Source: Chitinophaga pinensis
GTDB lineage: Bacteria > Bacteroidota > Bacteroidia > Chitinophagales > LD1
Direction: 5' to 3'
Length of the DNA: 34,243 nucleotides
NCBI GenBank assembly: GCA_945867505.1
Contig: CAMBIM010000009.1
Location: 1-34,243 of the forward strand
Positions 1-9,271 of the stretch are shown here, in pieces (the stretch's first letter is position 1; each line of letters begins with the position of its first letter). A program made the translations under genes and the position numbers. Under the pieces are notes generated by a model. The model had not been told where the DNA came from. It saw nothing but the letters and a program-made list of their open reading frames with translations, and made no database searches.

Positions 1-159
1 GATGGAGTTATTGAAGCAGTGGAGTGGAAAGAAAAAGAAGGCGAAGCATGGATGTTGGCAGTTCAATGGCATCCGGAAAGAATGAAAGACAGGGAAACAA
101 ATCCTACGTCAAAAAATATCAGAGAAGCATTTTTAAAAGCAATAAAACATAAGGCATAA
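1..159 (+). CDS. C-terminal fragment of gamma-glutamyl-GABA hydrolase-like (peptidase C26 / class I glutamine amidotransferase-like) protein
   Basis: Frame 1 open from the window edge: DGVIEAVEWKEKEGEAWMLAVQWHPERMKDRETNPTSKNIREAFLKAIKHKA*; the DGVIEA...VQWHPE motif is typical of the family. TAA directly abuts the next ATG. Confidence 0.7.
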   Translation, partial: DGVIEAVEWKEKEGEAWMLAVQWHPERMKDRETNPTSKNIREAFLKAIKHKA

Positions 160-1524
160 ATGAAAGTTGTAAATCCTGCTACGGAACAAGTAATCGCTGA
201 TTTGAAAGAAGATAATACTGCCTCCCTAAAGAAAAAATTGAACTTGCTTCAAGCAGGTCAGAAGAAGTGGAACGCCTTACCTTTAAAAAAACGCATTGCT
301 ATTCTTCAAAAATTTTCTGCTCTGCTAAAAGCTAATATTGAAGAATGTGCCGGTATACTTACCAGCGAGGTTGGCAAACCATTACAGCAAAGCCGCAATG
401 AGATAAATGGTGCAGGCAATCGCATTAAATGGTTAACAGAAAATGCTGAAAAGGTTTTGAGCGATGAAGTAATGAGTCAGGAAGGCAATATGAAAGAGGT
501 AATCAGCTATGAACCTCTGGGCGTGGTTTGTAATATCTCTGCCTGGAATTATCCGTACCTGGTTGGCACAAACGTTTTTGTTCCCGCATTGCTTGCCGGC
601 AATTCTGTATTGTATAAACCTTCGGAATTTTCAACGCTCACCGGTTTGCAAATTGAAAAATATTTAAAACAAGCCGGAGTGCCTAATGATGCTTTTCAAG
701 TTGCCGTTGGCGCGCGTGAAGTTGGTGCCGCTTTGCTTGACATGAATTTTGACGGCTACTTCTTCACCGGTTCTTATGCTACTGGTAAATTTATTTACGA
801 GAAGGTGGCGCCTAAAATGGTTCCATGCGGGTTAGAACTTGGAGGCAAAGACCCATTGTATGTCGCTTCTGACGTGAAAGATGTAAAAGGTATTGCTGCG
901 GGAACTGCTGATGGCGCTTTCTATAACAACGGACAAAGCTGTTGCAGTGTGGAACGCATTTATGTGCACGAAAAGGTTTACAACAAATACGTTGAAGAAT
1001 TTGTACGCGAAGTGAAAAGCTACAAACTCGGTTCGCCAACAGAAGATGGTGTTTATATAGGTGCACTAACGCGTGAAGCACAACTGAAAGTGGTAGATGC
1101 TCAAGTGAAAGATGCTGTAAAAAAAGGCGCTAAGGTCCTAACCGGTGGCAAGAAGCCTACCGGCAAGGGTAACTTCTACGAACCAACAGTTTTAGTAAAC
1201 GTGAACCACAAAATGAAAGTGATGCGCGATGAAAGTTTTGGGCCGGTTATCGGACTTCAAAAAGTAAAAAGTGATGAAGAAGCATTGCAGTTAATGAACG
1301 ATACTGAGTACGGATTGACTGCCGCAGTTTACTCTTTGTCTAAATCCCGCGCTAAAAAATTGCTTGCACAAACAAATTCAGGAACTGGTTATTGGAACTG
1401 TTGCGACCGTGTAAGTGCCGCTTTGCCGTGGAGCGGACGCAAACATTCCGGCTTTGGCTCAACGCTTTCTCATGTTGGGCTGCGCGCATTTACGAAACCT
1501 AAAGGATTGCATTTAAGAGGATAG
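160..1524 (+). CDS. NAD(P)-dependent aldehyde dehydrogenase
   Basis: 454 aa; contains EPLGVVCNISAWNYP, ELGGKDPLYVASDVKD, GQSCCSVERIYV catalytic Cys region and ESFGPVIG. Confidence 0.93.
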   Translation: MKVVNPATEQVIADLKEDNTASLKKKLNLLQAGQKKWNALPLKKRIAILQKFSALLKANIEECAGILTSEVGKPLQQSRNEINGAGNRIKWLTENAEKVLSDEVMSQEGNMKEVISYEPLGVVCNISAWNYPYLVGTNVFVPALLAGNSVLYKPSEFSTLTGLQIEKYLKQAGVPNDAFQVAVGAREVGAALLDMNFDGYFFTGSYATGKFIYEKVAPKMVPCGLELGGKDPLYVASDVKDVKGIAAGTADGAFYNNGQSCCSVERIYVHEKVYNKYVEEFVREVKSYKLGSPTEDGVYIGALTREAQLKVVDAQVKDAVKKGAKVLTGGKKPTGKGNFYEPTVLVNVNHKMKVMRDESFGPVIGLQKVKSDEEALQLMNDTEYGLTAAVYSLSKSRAKKLLAQTNSGTGYWNCCDRVSAALPWSGRKHSGFGSTLSHVGLRAFTKPKGLHLRG

Positions 1525-1532
1525 TTTTTGCT

Positions 1533-3584
1533 TTATCGCAACAACTTTTTAGTGCAATAAGAGTTTTCATTTTCAAGACGAAGAAAGTATGCGCCTTGTG
1601 GAAGCACAGAAACATCTATGCTTTCATTGCTCATGACATTGGTTTTCTTAAAAACTTCTCTGCCGTTTACGTCAAGCATTATCAAGTTCATTGCATCAAA
1701 GTCGCCTGTTATCCTAAAAACTCCGTTAGTTGGGTTTGGAACTACTTCAATATTCGTAAGTAAAAGCTTTTCTATATCGTTATACGCTGCCGGATTCAAG
1801 TTGATGTTGTCAATGTAAAACGCATTGGTGTAATAGCTTGTGTATTCAATACGAAACATAAAGTTGGCGGTAGTTTGATTTCCTCCAACACTAAAGCTGT
1901 ATGTTTTCCATTGAGTAGAATCTACAGGAATCCAATTAGTATCGGTTTGACCAGTTGTTACAGTTTGAAGATTTGAACCAAAACGCTTTCCTTTCGATAG
2001 CCATGTTTTACCGCAATCGGTAGAAATAAAAACTTCCAATGCATCATCGCTGTTTAGTTTTTTCTGACTGCATGCATACTTAAAACTAAAGAGAGGCGTT
2101 CCCGTGCTACTTAAATTTATTGTGGGCGAAATAAGAGTTGTGCGTCCGGTGTAGCTAATAGTGTCAGCCATTCGTATTGCAATGGACTTCGCACTATTAA
2201 AGCCCGCACTATTCGACAAGGCAAATTTCAATTTCGCGTTATCTGTATTGTTCAATAAATGCGACTGCTCTAATTGAGTAATGCTTTCAAATCCTTCAAC
2301 AAAATACGGATTTGGATTCGGGTCATTTACACGAACTAGAAACGAATCGCTGGTTAGAGATGTTGAATTTTTTGAAGCAGTGAGTGTTACATAATAATCT
2401 CCAGGCAAGGCAAAAGCGTGTGAAGGGTTCTGTATATTATCTGTTGCGCCATCTCCAAAGTTCCAAAGCCAAGTGTCCGGGGTTGTAATACTATTATCGG
2501 TAAAGCGAACGGTATCACCATAACAAATGATATTTCTATCCGCCACAAAATCTGCTTTGCAAATCGCATCCAAATTCACACCGGTTGCCGCTAAATTGTT
2601 GGCCGTAATTAAATTGTTTCTATCGGCAATTGGCGAGTTAAGTGAAGCGCGCATACGTTGGCGTTGCCCTTGGGTAAACATAAAATTGCAGTAACTATAA
2701 TCCATGGCGTTCTGCACGTTATCAACGGTATTGCTGCACGATGCACTAATTAAATTGCAGCTACTCCAGCCAATAGTTTCGGGAGTATCCTGCACATCAT
2801 CACCAATGCCGCAATTTGCCTGTTGACCAACCGGCTGATAAAAATAGCCAGGCACATTATTGCCCCCCCAAATATGAAACAGGTTTAAATAATGCCCCGT
2901 TTCGTGCGCCATAACCACCGATGTTAACTCGCTTGATGTTCCAATATTTCCGAGATAGCTATCATCAATTACTATTCCATCCCATTCAGGTTTTGCAGCC
3001 GCCTGGTCGGGCATTAAACAATGACCGGCAAGATTGGGAATACCTTTTACCACATATACATTCAAATATTTTGACGGATCCCAATGAATTAAATTCTTTA
3101 CGCTGTGGTCACCAAATTTGGTGAGGGGAGATGCAATACGATTTATACCACTAGTGCAATTTCCATTTGGATCAAGATGCGCGAGTTTGAACTGAATTTC
3201 GCAATCGGCAGCAATGGACTTAAACGCGGCTGCAATATTTGCGCTATCAGGGTTTTGGTTGCTAAAGTTTCTGTTCAATACAGATAGCCCGCTCTTCACC
3301 TGTTCATCAGTTACATTTTCGTTTCCGTAAATATGAATGACATGAAACACCACCGGCACGGTATATATAGAATCAGGATTACCTCTACTTGCCTGATTGG
3401 CGATGTACTGCTGCGTAAAATTTTTCAAATATGTACGATTACTTTCCATTAACCCTTGCAAGGAAGGATTGTCCCGGTATAATTGATATGACATTTCATC
3501 GGTGCCGCACATTTGAATTGTTTGCGCATAGATGCTTGAAACAAAAAGTACAGAAAGTGTAACAAGAAAGTAAATGTGTTTCAT
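1533..3584 (-). CDS. Secreted M43-family (pappalysin-like) zinc metalloprotease with PKD domain and T9SS type A C-terminal sorting domain
   Basis: ORF 1533..3593 begins at TTG; internal ATG at 3584 gives signal peptide MKHIYFLVTLSVLFVSSIYAQ. Zinc motif HETGHYLNLFHIWGG, PKD motif WNFGDGATDNIQNPSHAF, C-terminal VVPNPTNGVFRI...GAYFLRLENENSYCTKKLLR. Confidence 0.9.
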   Translation of the reverse strand: MKHIYFLVTLSVLFVSSIYAQTIQMCGTDEMSYQLYRDNPSLQGLMESNRTYLKNFTQQYIANQASRGNPDSIYTVPVVFHVIHIYGNENVTDEQVKSGLSVLNRNFSNQNPDSANIAAAFKSIAADCEIQFKLAHLDPNGNCTSGINRIASPLTKFGDHSVKNLIHWDPSKYLNVYVVKGIPNLAGHCLMPDQAAAKPEWDGIVIDDSYLGNIGTSSELTSVVMAHETGHYLNLFHIWGGNNVPGYFYQPVGQQANCGIGDDVQDTPETIGWSSCNLISASCSNTVDNVQNAMDYSYCNFMFTQGQRQRMRASLNSPIADRNNLITANNLAATGVNLDAICKADFVADRNIICYGDTVRFTDNSITTPDTWLWNFGDGATDNIQNPSHAFALPGDYYVTLTASKNSTSLTSDSFLVRVNDPNPNPYFVEGFESITQLEQSHLLNNTDNAKLKFALSNSAGFNSAKSIAIRMADTISYTGRTTLISPTINLSSTGTPLFSFKYACSQKKLNSDDALEVFISTDCGKTWLSKGKRFGSNLQTVTTGQTDTNWIPVDSTQWKTYSFSVGGNQTTANFMFRIEYTSYYTNAFYIDNINLNPAAYNDIEKLLLTNIEVVPNPTNGVFRITGDFDAMNLIMLDVNGREVFKKTNVMSNESIDVSVLPQGAYFLRLENENSYCTKKLLR

Positions 3585-3687
3585 AAGGTTCAAATATAAA
3601 GTTGTAAGCAGCTTTTTAGAAGTTTGATTTCAATCAGCCATCTAATCCTTCAAACTTTTCATATTTACTTACACAAAAAATAAAATT

Positions 3688-4719
3688 ATGAAAGACGGAG
3701 TTTACTATAGCGACTACCTGCAACTCGATAAAATACTTGGCGCACAACAATTAGAAAGCGACAAACTTAATGCACACGCACACGATGAAATGCTTTTCAT
3801 CGTTATCCATCAGAGCTATGAACTTTGGTTTAAGCAAATTTTGTATGAAGTGAGTTCTGTAATGGAAATTTTAAGCCAACCTTCAATTGCCGATAGCTCA
3901 CCAGATCTGTTTACAGTAAACCATCGTCTGAATCGAGTGGTTACCATTCTTAACGTCTTGGTGCAAAAAGTTGATATTCTTGAAACCATGACCTCGCTCG
4001 ATTTTCTTGATTTCAGAAATATGCTTCGCCCGGCTTCGGGTTTTCAAAGTATTCAATTTAAAGTTTTAGAAGCCAATTTGGGATTGCGTATGCAAAACCG
4101 CCATGGCAAAGAATATTACACCAGTCAGCTTAGACCCGAAGATAAAAAAATTATTGAGGATGTAGAAAAAGTAAAACCGCTCATTGATTTGGTAAACGAT
4201 TGGTTGGAGCGTATGCCGTTTTTCGACAAAGCGGAGTATTGGGATGGCGCGGAAGCGAAAGATGGCATTCATCCGTTTTGGAAAAAATATTCGGAAGCCT
4301 ATAACAATAGTTTGACTGATGCAGAGAAGAACAATTTTTCGCGCTTTGAAAAACTATTCATTGCCAATGAAAAAAATGAAGAATTGAGTTTGTCGCCAAA
4401 GGCAAGACGCGCGGCACTTTTTATTGTCATGTATCGCGATTACCCGTTGTTGCAATTGCCTTTCAACCTTATCAATAACTTACTGGAAATTGATAACAAA
4501 CTTTCAGCCTGGCGTTTCCGCCACATCAACATGGTTCACCGCATGATTGGCACACGAACCGGCACGGGCGGAAGCACCGGTAAAGATTATTTGCAAGGCG
4601 CACTCAACAGTCATTATATTTTTAAAGAGTTTGCTGAACTTACTTCGTTTATGATTGAACGACATAAACTTCCCGAACTTTCTACAACACTTCGCCAGCG
4701 ATTGGGGTTTGATATATAA
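3688..4719 (+). CDS. kynA: Tryptophan 2,3-dioxygenase
   Basis: 343 aa; HDEMLFIVIHQSYELWFKQIL, FRNMLRPASGFQS, GTRTGTGGSTGKDYL motifs. Confidence 0.93.
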   Translation: MKDGVYYSDYLQLDKILGAQQLESDKLNAHAHDEMLFIVIHQSYELWFKQILYEVSSVMEILSQPSIADSSPDLFTVNHRLNRVVTILNVLVQKVDILETMTSLDFLDFRNMLRPASGFQSIQFKVLEANLGLRMQNRHGKEYYTSQLRPEDKKIIEDVEKVKPLIDLVNDWLERMPFFDKAEYWDGAEAKDGIHPFWKKYSEAYNNSLTDAEKNNFSRFEKLFIANEKNEELSLSPKARRAALFIVMYRDYPLLQLPFNLINNLLEIDNKLSAWRFRHINMVHRMIGTRTGTGGSTGKDYLQGALNSHYIFKEFAELTSFMIERHKLPELSTTLRQRLGFDI

Positions 4720-4721
4720 GA

Positions 4722-5264
4722 CTAATCTTTTCCACCCGCACCTTTAAACTGGTCGGTAGTGTTTTTGAAAAGAATATTGAACGTAGTCAACGAGCCGTAG
4801 ATACGGGTAATGTATTGCTGCAAATCAACTTTGTCTTCATCTGTCAAAATTTTGTGGGAATTGATGTTTTGTTCCAACACACGCAACCTATCGCGCAGCA
4901 TCACAATTTTATGGAAGAATGTTTCAATCGGAATTTCCTTTGCCTGAATACTGGCATCGGCAGATTTTATAATCAGCGTTCCTTCATTCCAACGGTTGGC
5001 CAGTGGCACAATTTCCTGCAAGTCGCTTTTCTCATCCACCACTTCGAGAATAGCCCGTTTGATATCCTCTAATGTAATTGGCACTACATCGGCTTCGCTT
5101 TTCTCTCTTACAGTTAAACCTTCAAAATCGCGGGCAATGCCACGCGTTGAGTTTCCGTCTTTAAACCAAATGGAATAGAATTCAGTATCCATATCTACCA
5201 CTACTCCTTTCCCGTATTTTGGATGTTCAATACGTGAACCAACTCCAAGATTATAATCGCTCAT
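4722..5264 (-). CDS. Conserved hypothetical protein with N-terminal Tudor/CarD-like (UvrD/PcrA C-terminal-like) domain
   Basis: 180 aa; VGSRIEHPKYGKGVVVDMDTEFYSIWFKDGN resembles the PcrA/CarD small beta-barrel; remainder helical. Confidence 0.6.
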   Translation of the reverse strand: MSDYNLGVGSRIEHPKYGKGVVVDMDTEFYSIWFKDGNSTRGIARDFEGLTVREKSEADVVPITLEDIKRAILEVVDEKSDLQEIVPLANRWNEGTLIIKSADASIQAKEIPIETFFHKIVMLRDRLRVLEQNINSHKILTDEDKVDLQQYITRIYGSLTTFNILFKNTTDQFKGAGGKD

Positions 5265-5311
5265 GATATTCTATTTTTGATTTAGATAATTACGAAATAG
5301 CTGATTCAATC

Positions 5312-6295
5312 TTACTTTTTCAAAAACGCGTCAATGCGTTTTTTCACATTCTGCCGTATATCGTACCAAAATAAATTGTAATCGGCAATGTGCAGCACAT
5401 CCATTCCGCTTATAATAGGCAAACTGTTCTCTACCCACAAGTAGTTGTCGTGAATTTCGGTGCAAACATTATTCGTGTATTTTTTGTTGAAGTTTAAAAG
5501 TATGGCTCCTTTACTGCAGACCTTAGCAGCCGGCTCAAGTGAACTTGTCCAGGTTAGGGGGTTTACACAAATATTTCCAAATAAATCAAGGCCTTCGGGC
5601 ACATACCCCTTTTTAAAGGAAGCCCAGGTAATGTAACAACCGGTTTCCGTTTCGTTTCGGCACGGCTCAAGCACTTTATACATAGCAGTATCAATAGAAT
5701 AGCCAATTACATAGGCGGCTACCATACGCTTCCTCAAATTGGTAGAGTCAATCATTTCTTTCAGTAATCTGCGTGCATGATATGTACCCTGGCTATGCGA
5801 GGCGATAATGAACGGTCGGCCATGGTTGTAGTTATCGATATAATATTGAAAGGCCTTCTTTACATCTTCGTAAGCATATGCCAATGATTTTGGCCCATTC
5901 TCTTTATCGTAAAATGCTTTGATAATAGATTGGCGATAACGCGGAGCATAAACCTGACAACTGGCATTGAATACACTTGCCTGGTACTGTACCGGTTTAG
6001 AATCAATTTTTTTGTTAAGTTTTTTATTGGCTAAATCAGCATTCCAGGTTTTGCCTTTCATGTAAAGAGTAGGATAAATATAAAATACATCTACCGGTTT
6101 CAACGAATCGTTCACCCACTTTTCATCGTTAGGGATTTTATCAGCCGCATCTTTTCTGAACGGCAAAGCACTCCAGTTTTTTTCTAACGAATAATCCGGT
6201 GCGGCCGGTTGGTCGTTCGGGTTAAAAGTTGAAGGCAGTTGTGCAGAAACAGTTGCAGCGAATAACATAATTGCAGAAACACATAAACTTCTCAT
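5312..6295 (-). CDS. DUF3089-like secreted alpha/beta-hydrolase family protein
   Basis: 327 aa; signal peptide, VDVFYIYPTLY, nucleophile-type motif PFIIASHSQGTYHARRLL. Confidence 0.75.
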   Translation of the reverse strand: MRSLCVSAIMLFAATVSAQLPSTFNPNDQPAAPDYSLEKNWSALPFRKDAADKIPNDEKWVNDSLKPVDVFYIYPTLYMKGKTWNADLANKKLNKKIDSKPVQYQASVFNASCQVYAPRYRQSIIKAFYDKENGPKSLAYAYEDVKKAFQYYIDNYNHGRPFIIASHSQGTYHARRLLKEMIDSTNLRKRMVAAYVIGYSIDTAMYKVLEPCRNETETGCYITWASFKKGYVPEGLDLFGNICVNPLTWTSSLEPAAKVCSKGAILLNFNKKYTNNVCTEIHDNYLWVENSLPIISGMDVLHIADYNLFWYDIRQNVKKRIDAFLKK

Positions 6296-6342
6296 GGCAG
6301 ATTGGATGGTTGTTTTATTTTCGTTTTAAAAACAAGTTGAAA

Positions 6343-6870
6343 ATGAAAGTTCAGATTGCAAAAATATTTTTAGTTGCCGCATTGCTTATAGCAATTTCAT
6401 CCTGCGACAGACAAAGTTGCAAAGATGTTGCCTGCCCACTTGGGCAAGGCTGTGTAAATGGCCAATGCTACTGTGCCGATGGTTATGAAGGAGCTGATTG
6501 TAATACAGAAAGCTACTTGAAGTATACGTCCGGCACTCCCGGTGGTTCCGGCATTAAATCATGGAATGTAATTGAGTCATGCTATAGCGGCTCTAATTTC
6601 CCTAGCTATACAGCTTTCATTACACACAATTCAACTTCGCCCCGCGAAATAGAAATAAATAATTTTTTAGGAGGAAGCGGCACTGTGTATGCCACTATCA
6701 GAACCGACCAAAACAATCAGGGAAACATTGTGGAGATAAATAGCCAAAACTGCGGTGGAATTGTGGTAAGCGGACAAGGCACTTACGATGTAAACTACAA
6801 CCGAATTACTTTCCAATTAAACTACACTTATAACTTTACAAGCTATCAGTGCACGCACACTTTCTATTAA
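6343..6870 (+). CDS. Lipoprotein with EGF-like domain
   Basis: Likely start at MKVQIAKIFLVAALLIAISSC (lipobox) within ORF 6271..6870; EGF-like CKDVACPLGQGCVNGQCYCADGYEGADC. Confidence 0.75.
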   Translation: MKVQIAKIFLVAALLIAISSCDRQSCKDVACPLGQGCVNGQCYCADGYEGADCNTESYLKYTSGTPGGSGIKSWNVIESCYSGSNFPSYTAFITHNSTSPREIEINNFLGGSGTVYATIRTDQNNQGNIVEINSQNCGGIVVSGQGTYDVNYNRITFQLNYTYNFTSYQCTHTFY

Positions 6871-6933
6871 AAATAAGTTTGAGAACGGTTGAATCTTTAT
6901 TCGCCTTGAAAATTTTATTTACGTTTGGCGAAG

Positions 6934-7938
6934 ATGAAGATTGACATCCACACCCACATTATACCCGAACACATGCCGCGCTGGAGCGAAAAATTTGGCT
7001 ATGGCGGCTTCATTCATCTCGACCATCACAAACCCTGTTGCGCGCGCATGATGAAGGATGATGAATTCTTCCGCGAAATACAAAGTAATTGCTGGGATGC
7101 TGACGAACGAATTAAAGATTGCAAACACACGTATGTAGATGTTCAGGTGCTTTCTACCATTCCGGTGCTGTTTAATTACTGGGCAAAGCCGGAACACTGC
7201 TATGAAATTTCACGTTTCTTAAACGACCACATTGCTGAAGTAGTAGATCGTTACCCGAAAAAATTTATAGGGCTTGGGACGGTGCCAATGCAAAATGCCG
7301 ATGTGGCCATTAAAGAATTAGAGCGTTGTAAAAAAATAGGATTAGTTGGTGTTGAAATTGGCAGCAACGTAAATGATATTAATCTGAACGAGCCGCAATT
7401 CTTCCCTATTTACGAAGCAGCACAGGAATTAGACTTAGCGCTCTTTGTTCATCCGTGGAATATGATGGGCACCAAACAAATGAGCAAATATTGGTTGCCA
7501 TGGTTAGTAGGTATGCCTGCCGAAACATCGCGCGCTATTTGCTCTATGATTTTTGGTGGCGTGTTTGCCAGATTTCCGAAACTGCGAATTGCGTTTGCGC
7601 ATGGTGGTGGTTCTTTCCCCAGCACCATTGGCAGAATTGAGCAGGGCTTTAATGTGCGGCCCGATTTAACTGCGCTTGACAATAACGTGACCCCACGCGA
7701 GTATCTTGGGCATTTTTATGTTGACTCGCTGATTCACGATACTAAGTTTCTTCAATACGTAATTGATTTAATTGGAGAAGATAAAATTTGCTGCGGCAGC
7801 GATTATCCTTTCCCTTTGGGTGAAGCCGTTCCCGGTACCGAAATTGAAGCACTTGATGTTTCGAAAAAAATAAAAGACAAACTGCTTTATAAAAACGCCT
7901 TAAACTGGTTGCAGTTGGACAAGGAAAAATTTGCTTAA
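6934..7938 (+). CDS. 2-amino-3-carboxymuconate-6-semialdehyde decarboxylase (ACMSD), amidohydrolase family
   Basis: MKIDIHTHIIPEHMP, VQVLSTIPVLFNYWAKPEH, VHPWNMMG, AHGGGSFPSTIGRIEQGF, CCGSDYPFPLGE; adjacent to kynU. ORF-track start at 6925 is a TTG. Confidence 0.88.
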   Translation: MKIDIHTHIIPEHMPRWSEKFGYGGFIHLDHHKPCCARMMKDDEFFREIQSNCWDADERIKDCKHTYVDVQVLSTIPVLFNYWAKPEHCYEISRFLNDHIAEVVDRYPKKFIGLGTVPMQNADVAIKELERCKKIGLVGVEIGSNVNDINLNEPQFFPIYEAAQELDLALFVHPWNMMGTKQMSKYWLPWLVGMPAETSRAICSMIFGGVFARFPKLRIAFAHGGGSFPSTIGRIEQGFNVRPDLTALDNNVTPREYLGHFYVDSLIHDTKFLQYVIDLIGEDKICCGSDYPFPLGEAVPGTEIEALDVSKKIKDKLLYKNALNWLQLDKEKFA

Positions 7939-9207
7939 ATGAAATTCGAAAATTCGCTTGCCTTTGCCTGCTCGCTTGATAAACAAGACCCGCTAAAAGA
8001 TTATCGCAAACTGTTCCACATTCCTAAAGTGAACGGCAAAGAAGCTATTTACTTATGCGGCAACTCGCTGGGACTTCAACCCAAAGCGGTAGAAAAACAT
8101 TTAAAGGTTGAATTGGAAGATTGGAAGAACCTGGGTGTAGAAGGACATATACATGGAGAGAACCCATGGCTTTATTATCATCATTTCTTTTCCAAATCAA
8201 TTTCGAAACTGGTTGGAGCGAAAGAAAGCGAAGTGGTAGTAATGAATCAGCTTACGGTTAATTTAAATCTGATGCTGATTTCGTTTTATCGCCCTTCGGG
8301 TAAGCGGAATAAAATTCTGATTGAAGCCAACGAATTTCCTTCTGACTACTACGCCATTGAGCAACAGATAAAACTGCACGGCTTAAATCCGAAAGATTGT
8401 ATAGTTGAAGTAATGCCGCGTAAAGGCGAATTTACTTTGCGCACCGAGGACATTATTTCAAAAATTGCGGAACATAAAAATGAACTGGCATTAGTGATGT
8501 TAAGCGCGGTGAATTATTACACCGGACAGTTTTTTGAAATAAAGAAGATTGCAGATGCCTGCTGCCACCACAAAATAACTTTTGGTGTTGACCTTGCCCA
8601 CGCCATTGGTAATGTGCAGTTGAAACTGCACGAATGGAATGTCGACTTTGCTACCTGGTGCAGTTATAAATACATGAACAGCGGCCCCGGTGGTGTAAGC
8701 GGGGTGTATGTGCATGAGCATCATGCTAAGAATTTTTCATTGCCGCGCTTGGCCGGTTGGTGGGGCAACGATGAAAAAACAAGATTTGAAATGCGCAAGC
8801 ATTTTGTGCCGCAGCCGGGCGCTGCCGGTTGGCAAATTTCCAACGCACCGGTTCTTTCTATGGCTGCTCATAAAGCCTCGCTTGAAATATTTGACAAGGC
8901 AGGAATGAAAGCGTTGAGAAAAAAGAGTGGGTTGCTTACAGGATATTTGGAATGGCTGCTAACAGATAACAGGCAACAGACAACAGACAACAGCGAATAC
9001 AAAATAATTACCCCCAAAGATAAAACCCAACGCGGAGCGCAGCTTTCTATTCAAACAAAAAAGGACGGCAAAAAGCTGTTTCAGAAAATTACCAAATCCG
9101 GAGTAATTGCAGATTGGCGCGAACCGGATGTAATTCGTGTAGCACCGGTGCCGCTTTATAATAAGTTTGAAGAGGTGTGGGAATTTGCGCAGTTGCTTAG
9201 CAAGTAA
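7939..9207 (+). CDS. kynU: Kynureninase
   Basis: 422 aa; YLCGNSLGLQPK, WCSYKYMNSGPGGVSGVYVHE (PLP Lys), RFEMRKHFVPQPGAAGWQISNAPVLSMA, ITPKDKTQRGAQLSI. Confidence 0.95.
   Translation: MKFENSLAFACSLDKQDPLKDYRKLFHIPKVNGKEAIYLCGNSLGLQPKAVEKHLKVELEDWKNLGVEGHIHGENPWLYYHHFFSKSISKLVGAKESEVVVMNQLTVNLNLMLISFYRPSGKRNKILIEANEFPSDYYAIEQQIKLHGLNPKDCIVEVMPRKGEFTLRTEDIISKIAEHKNELALVMLSAVNYYTGQFFEIKKIADACCHHKITFGVDLAHAIGNVQLKLHEWNVDFATWCSYKYMNSGPGGVSGVYVHEHHAKNFSLPRLAGWWGNDEKTRFEMRKHFVPQPGAAGWQISNAPVLSMAAHKASLEIFDKAGMKALRKKSGLLTGYLEWLLTDNRQQTTDNSEYKIITPKDKTQRGAQLSIQTKKDGKKLFQKITKSGVIADWREPDVIRVAPVPLYNKFEEVWEFAQLLSK
8961..8995 (+). repeat. Heptameric tandem repeat AACAGAY x5 inside kynU
   Basis: AACAGAT AACAGGC AACAGAC AACAGAC AACAGCG; encodes LTDNRQQTTDNS. 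Confidence 0.9.
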
Positions 9208-9271
9208 TTGTTAAAAACTAAATGGTATGAATACTTCTAAATAATGCACAAAGCAATTCAACAGAGTTGAG

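Noticed and set aside
812-1081. Minus-strand 89-aa ORF inside the aldehyde dehydrogenase
   Set aside because: Antisense to catalytic core; Cys/His-rich composition is a shadow of the coding strand.
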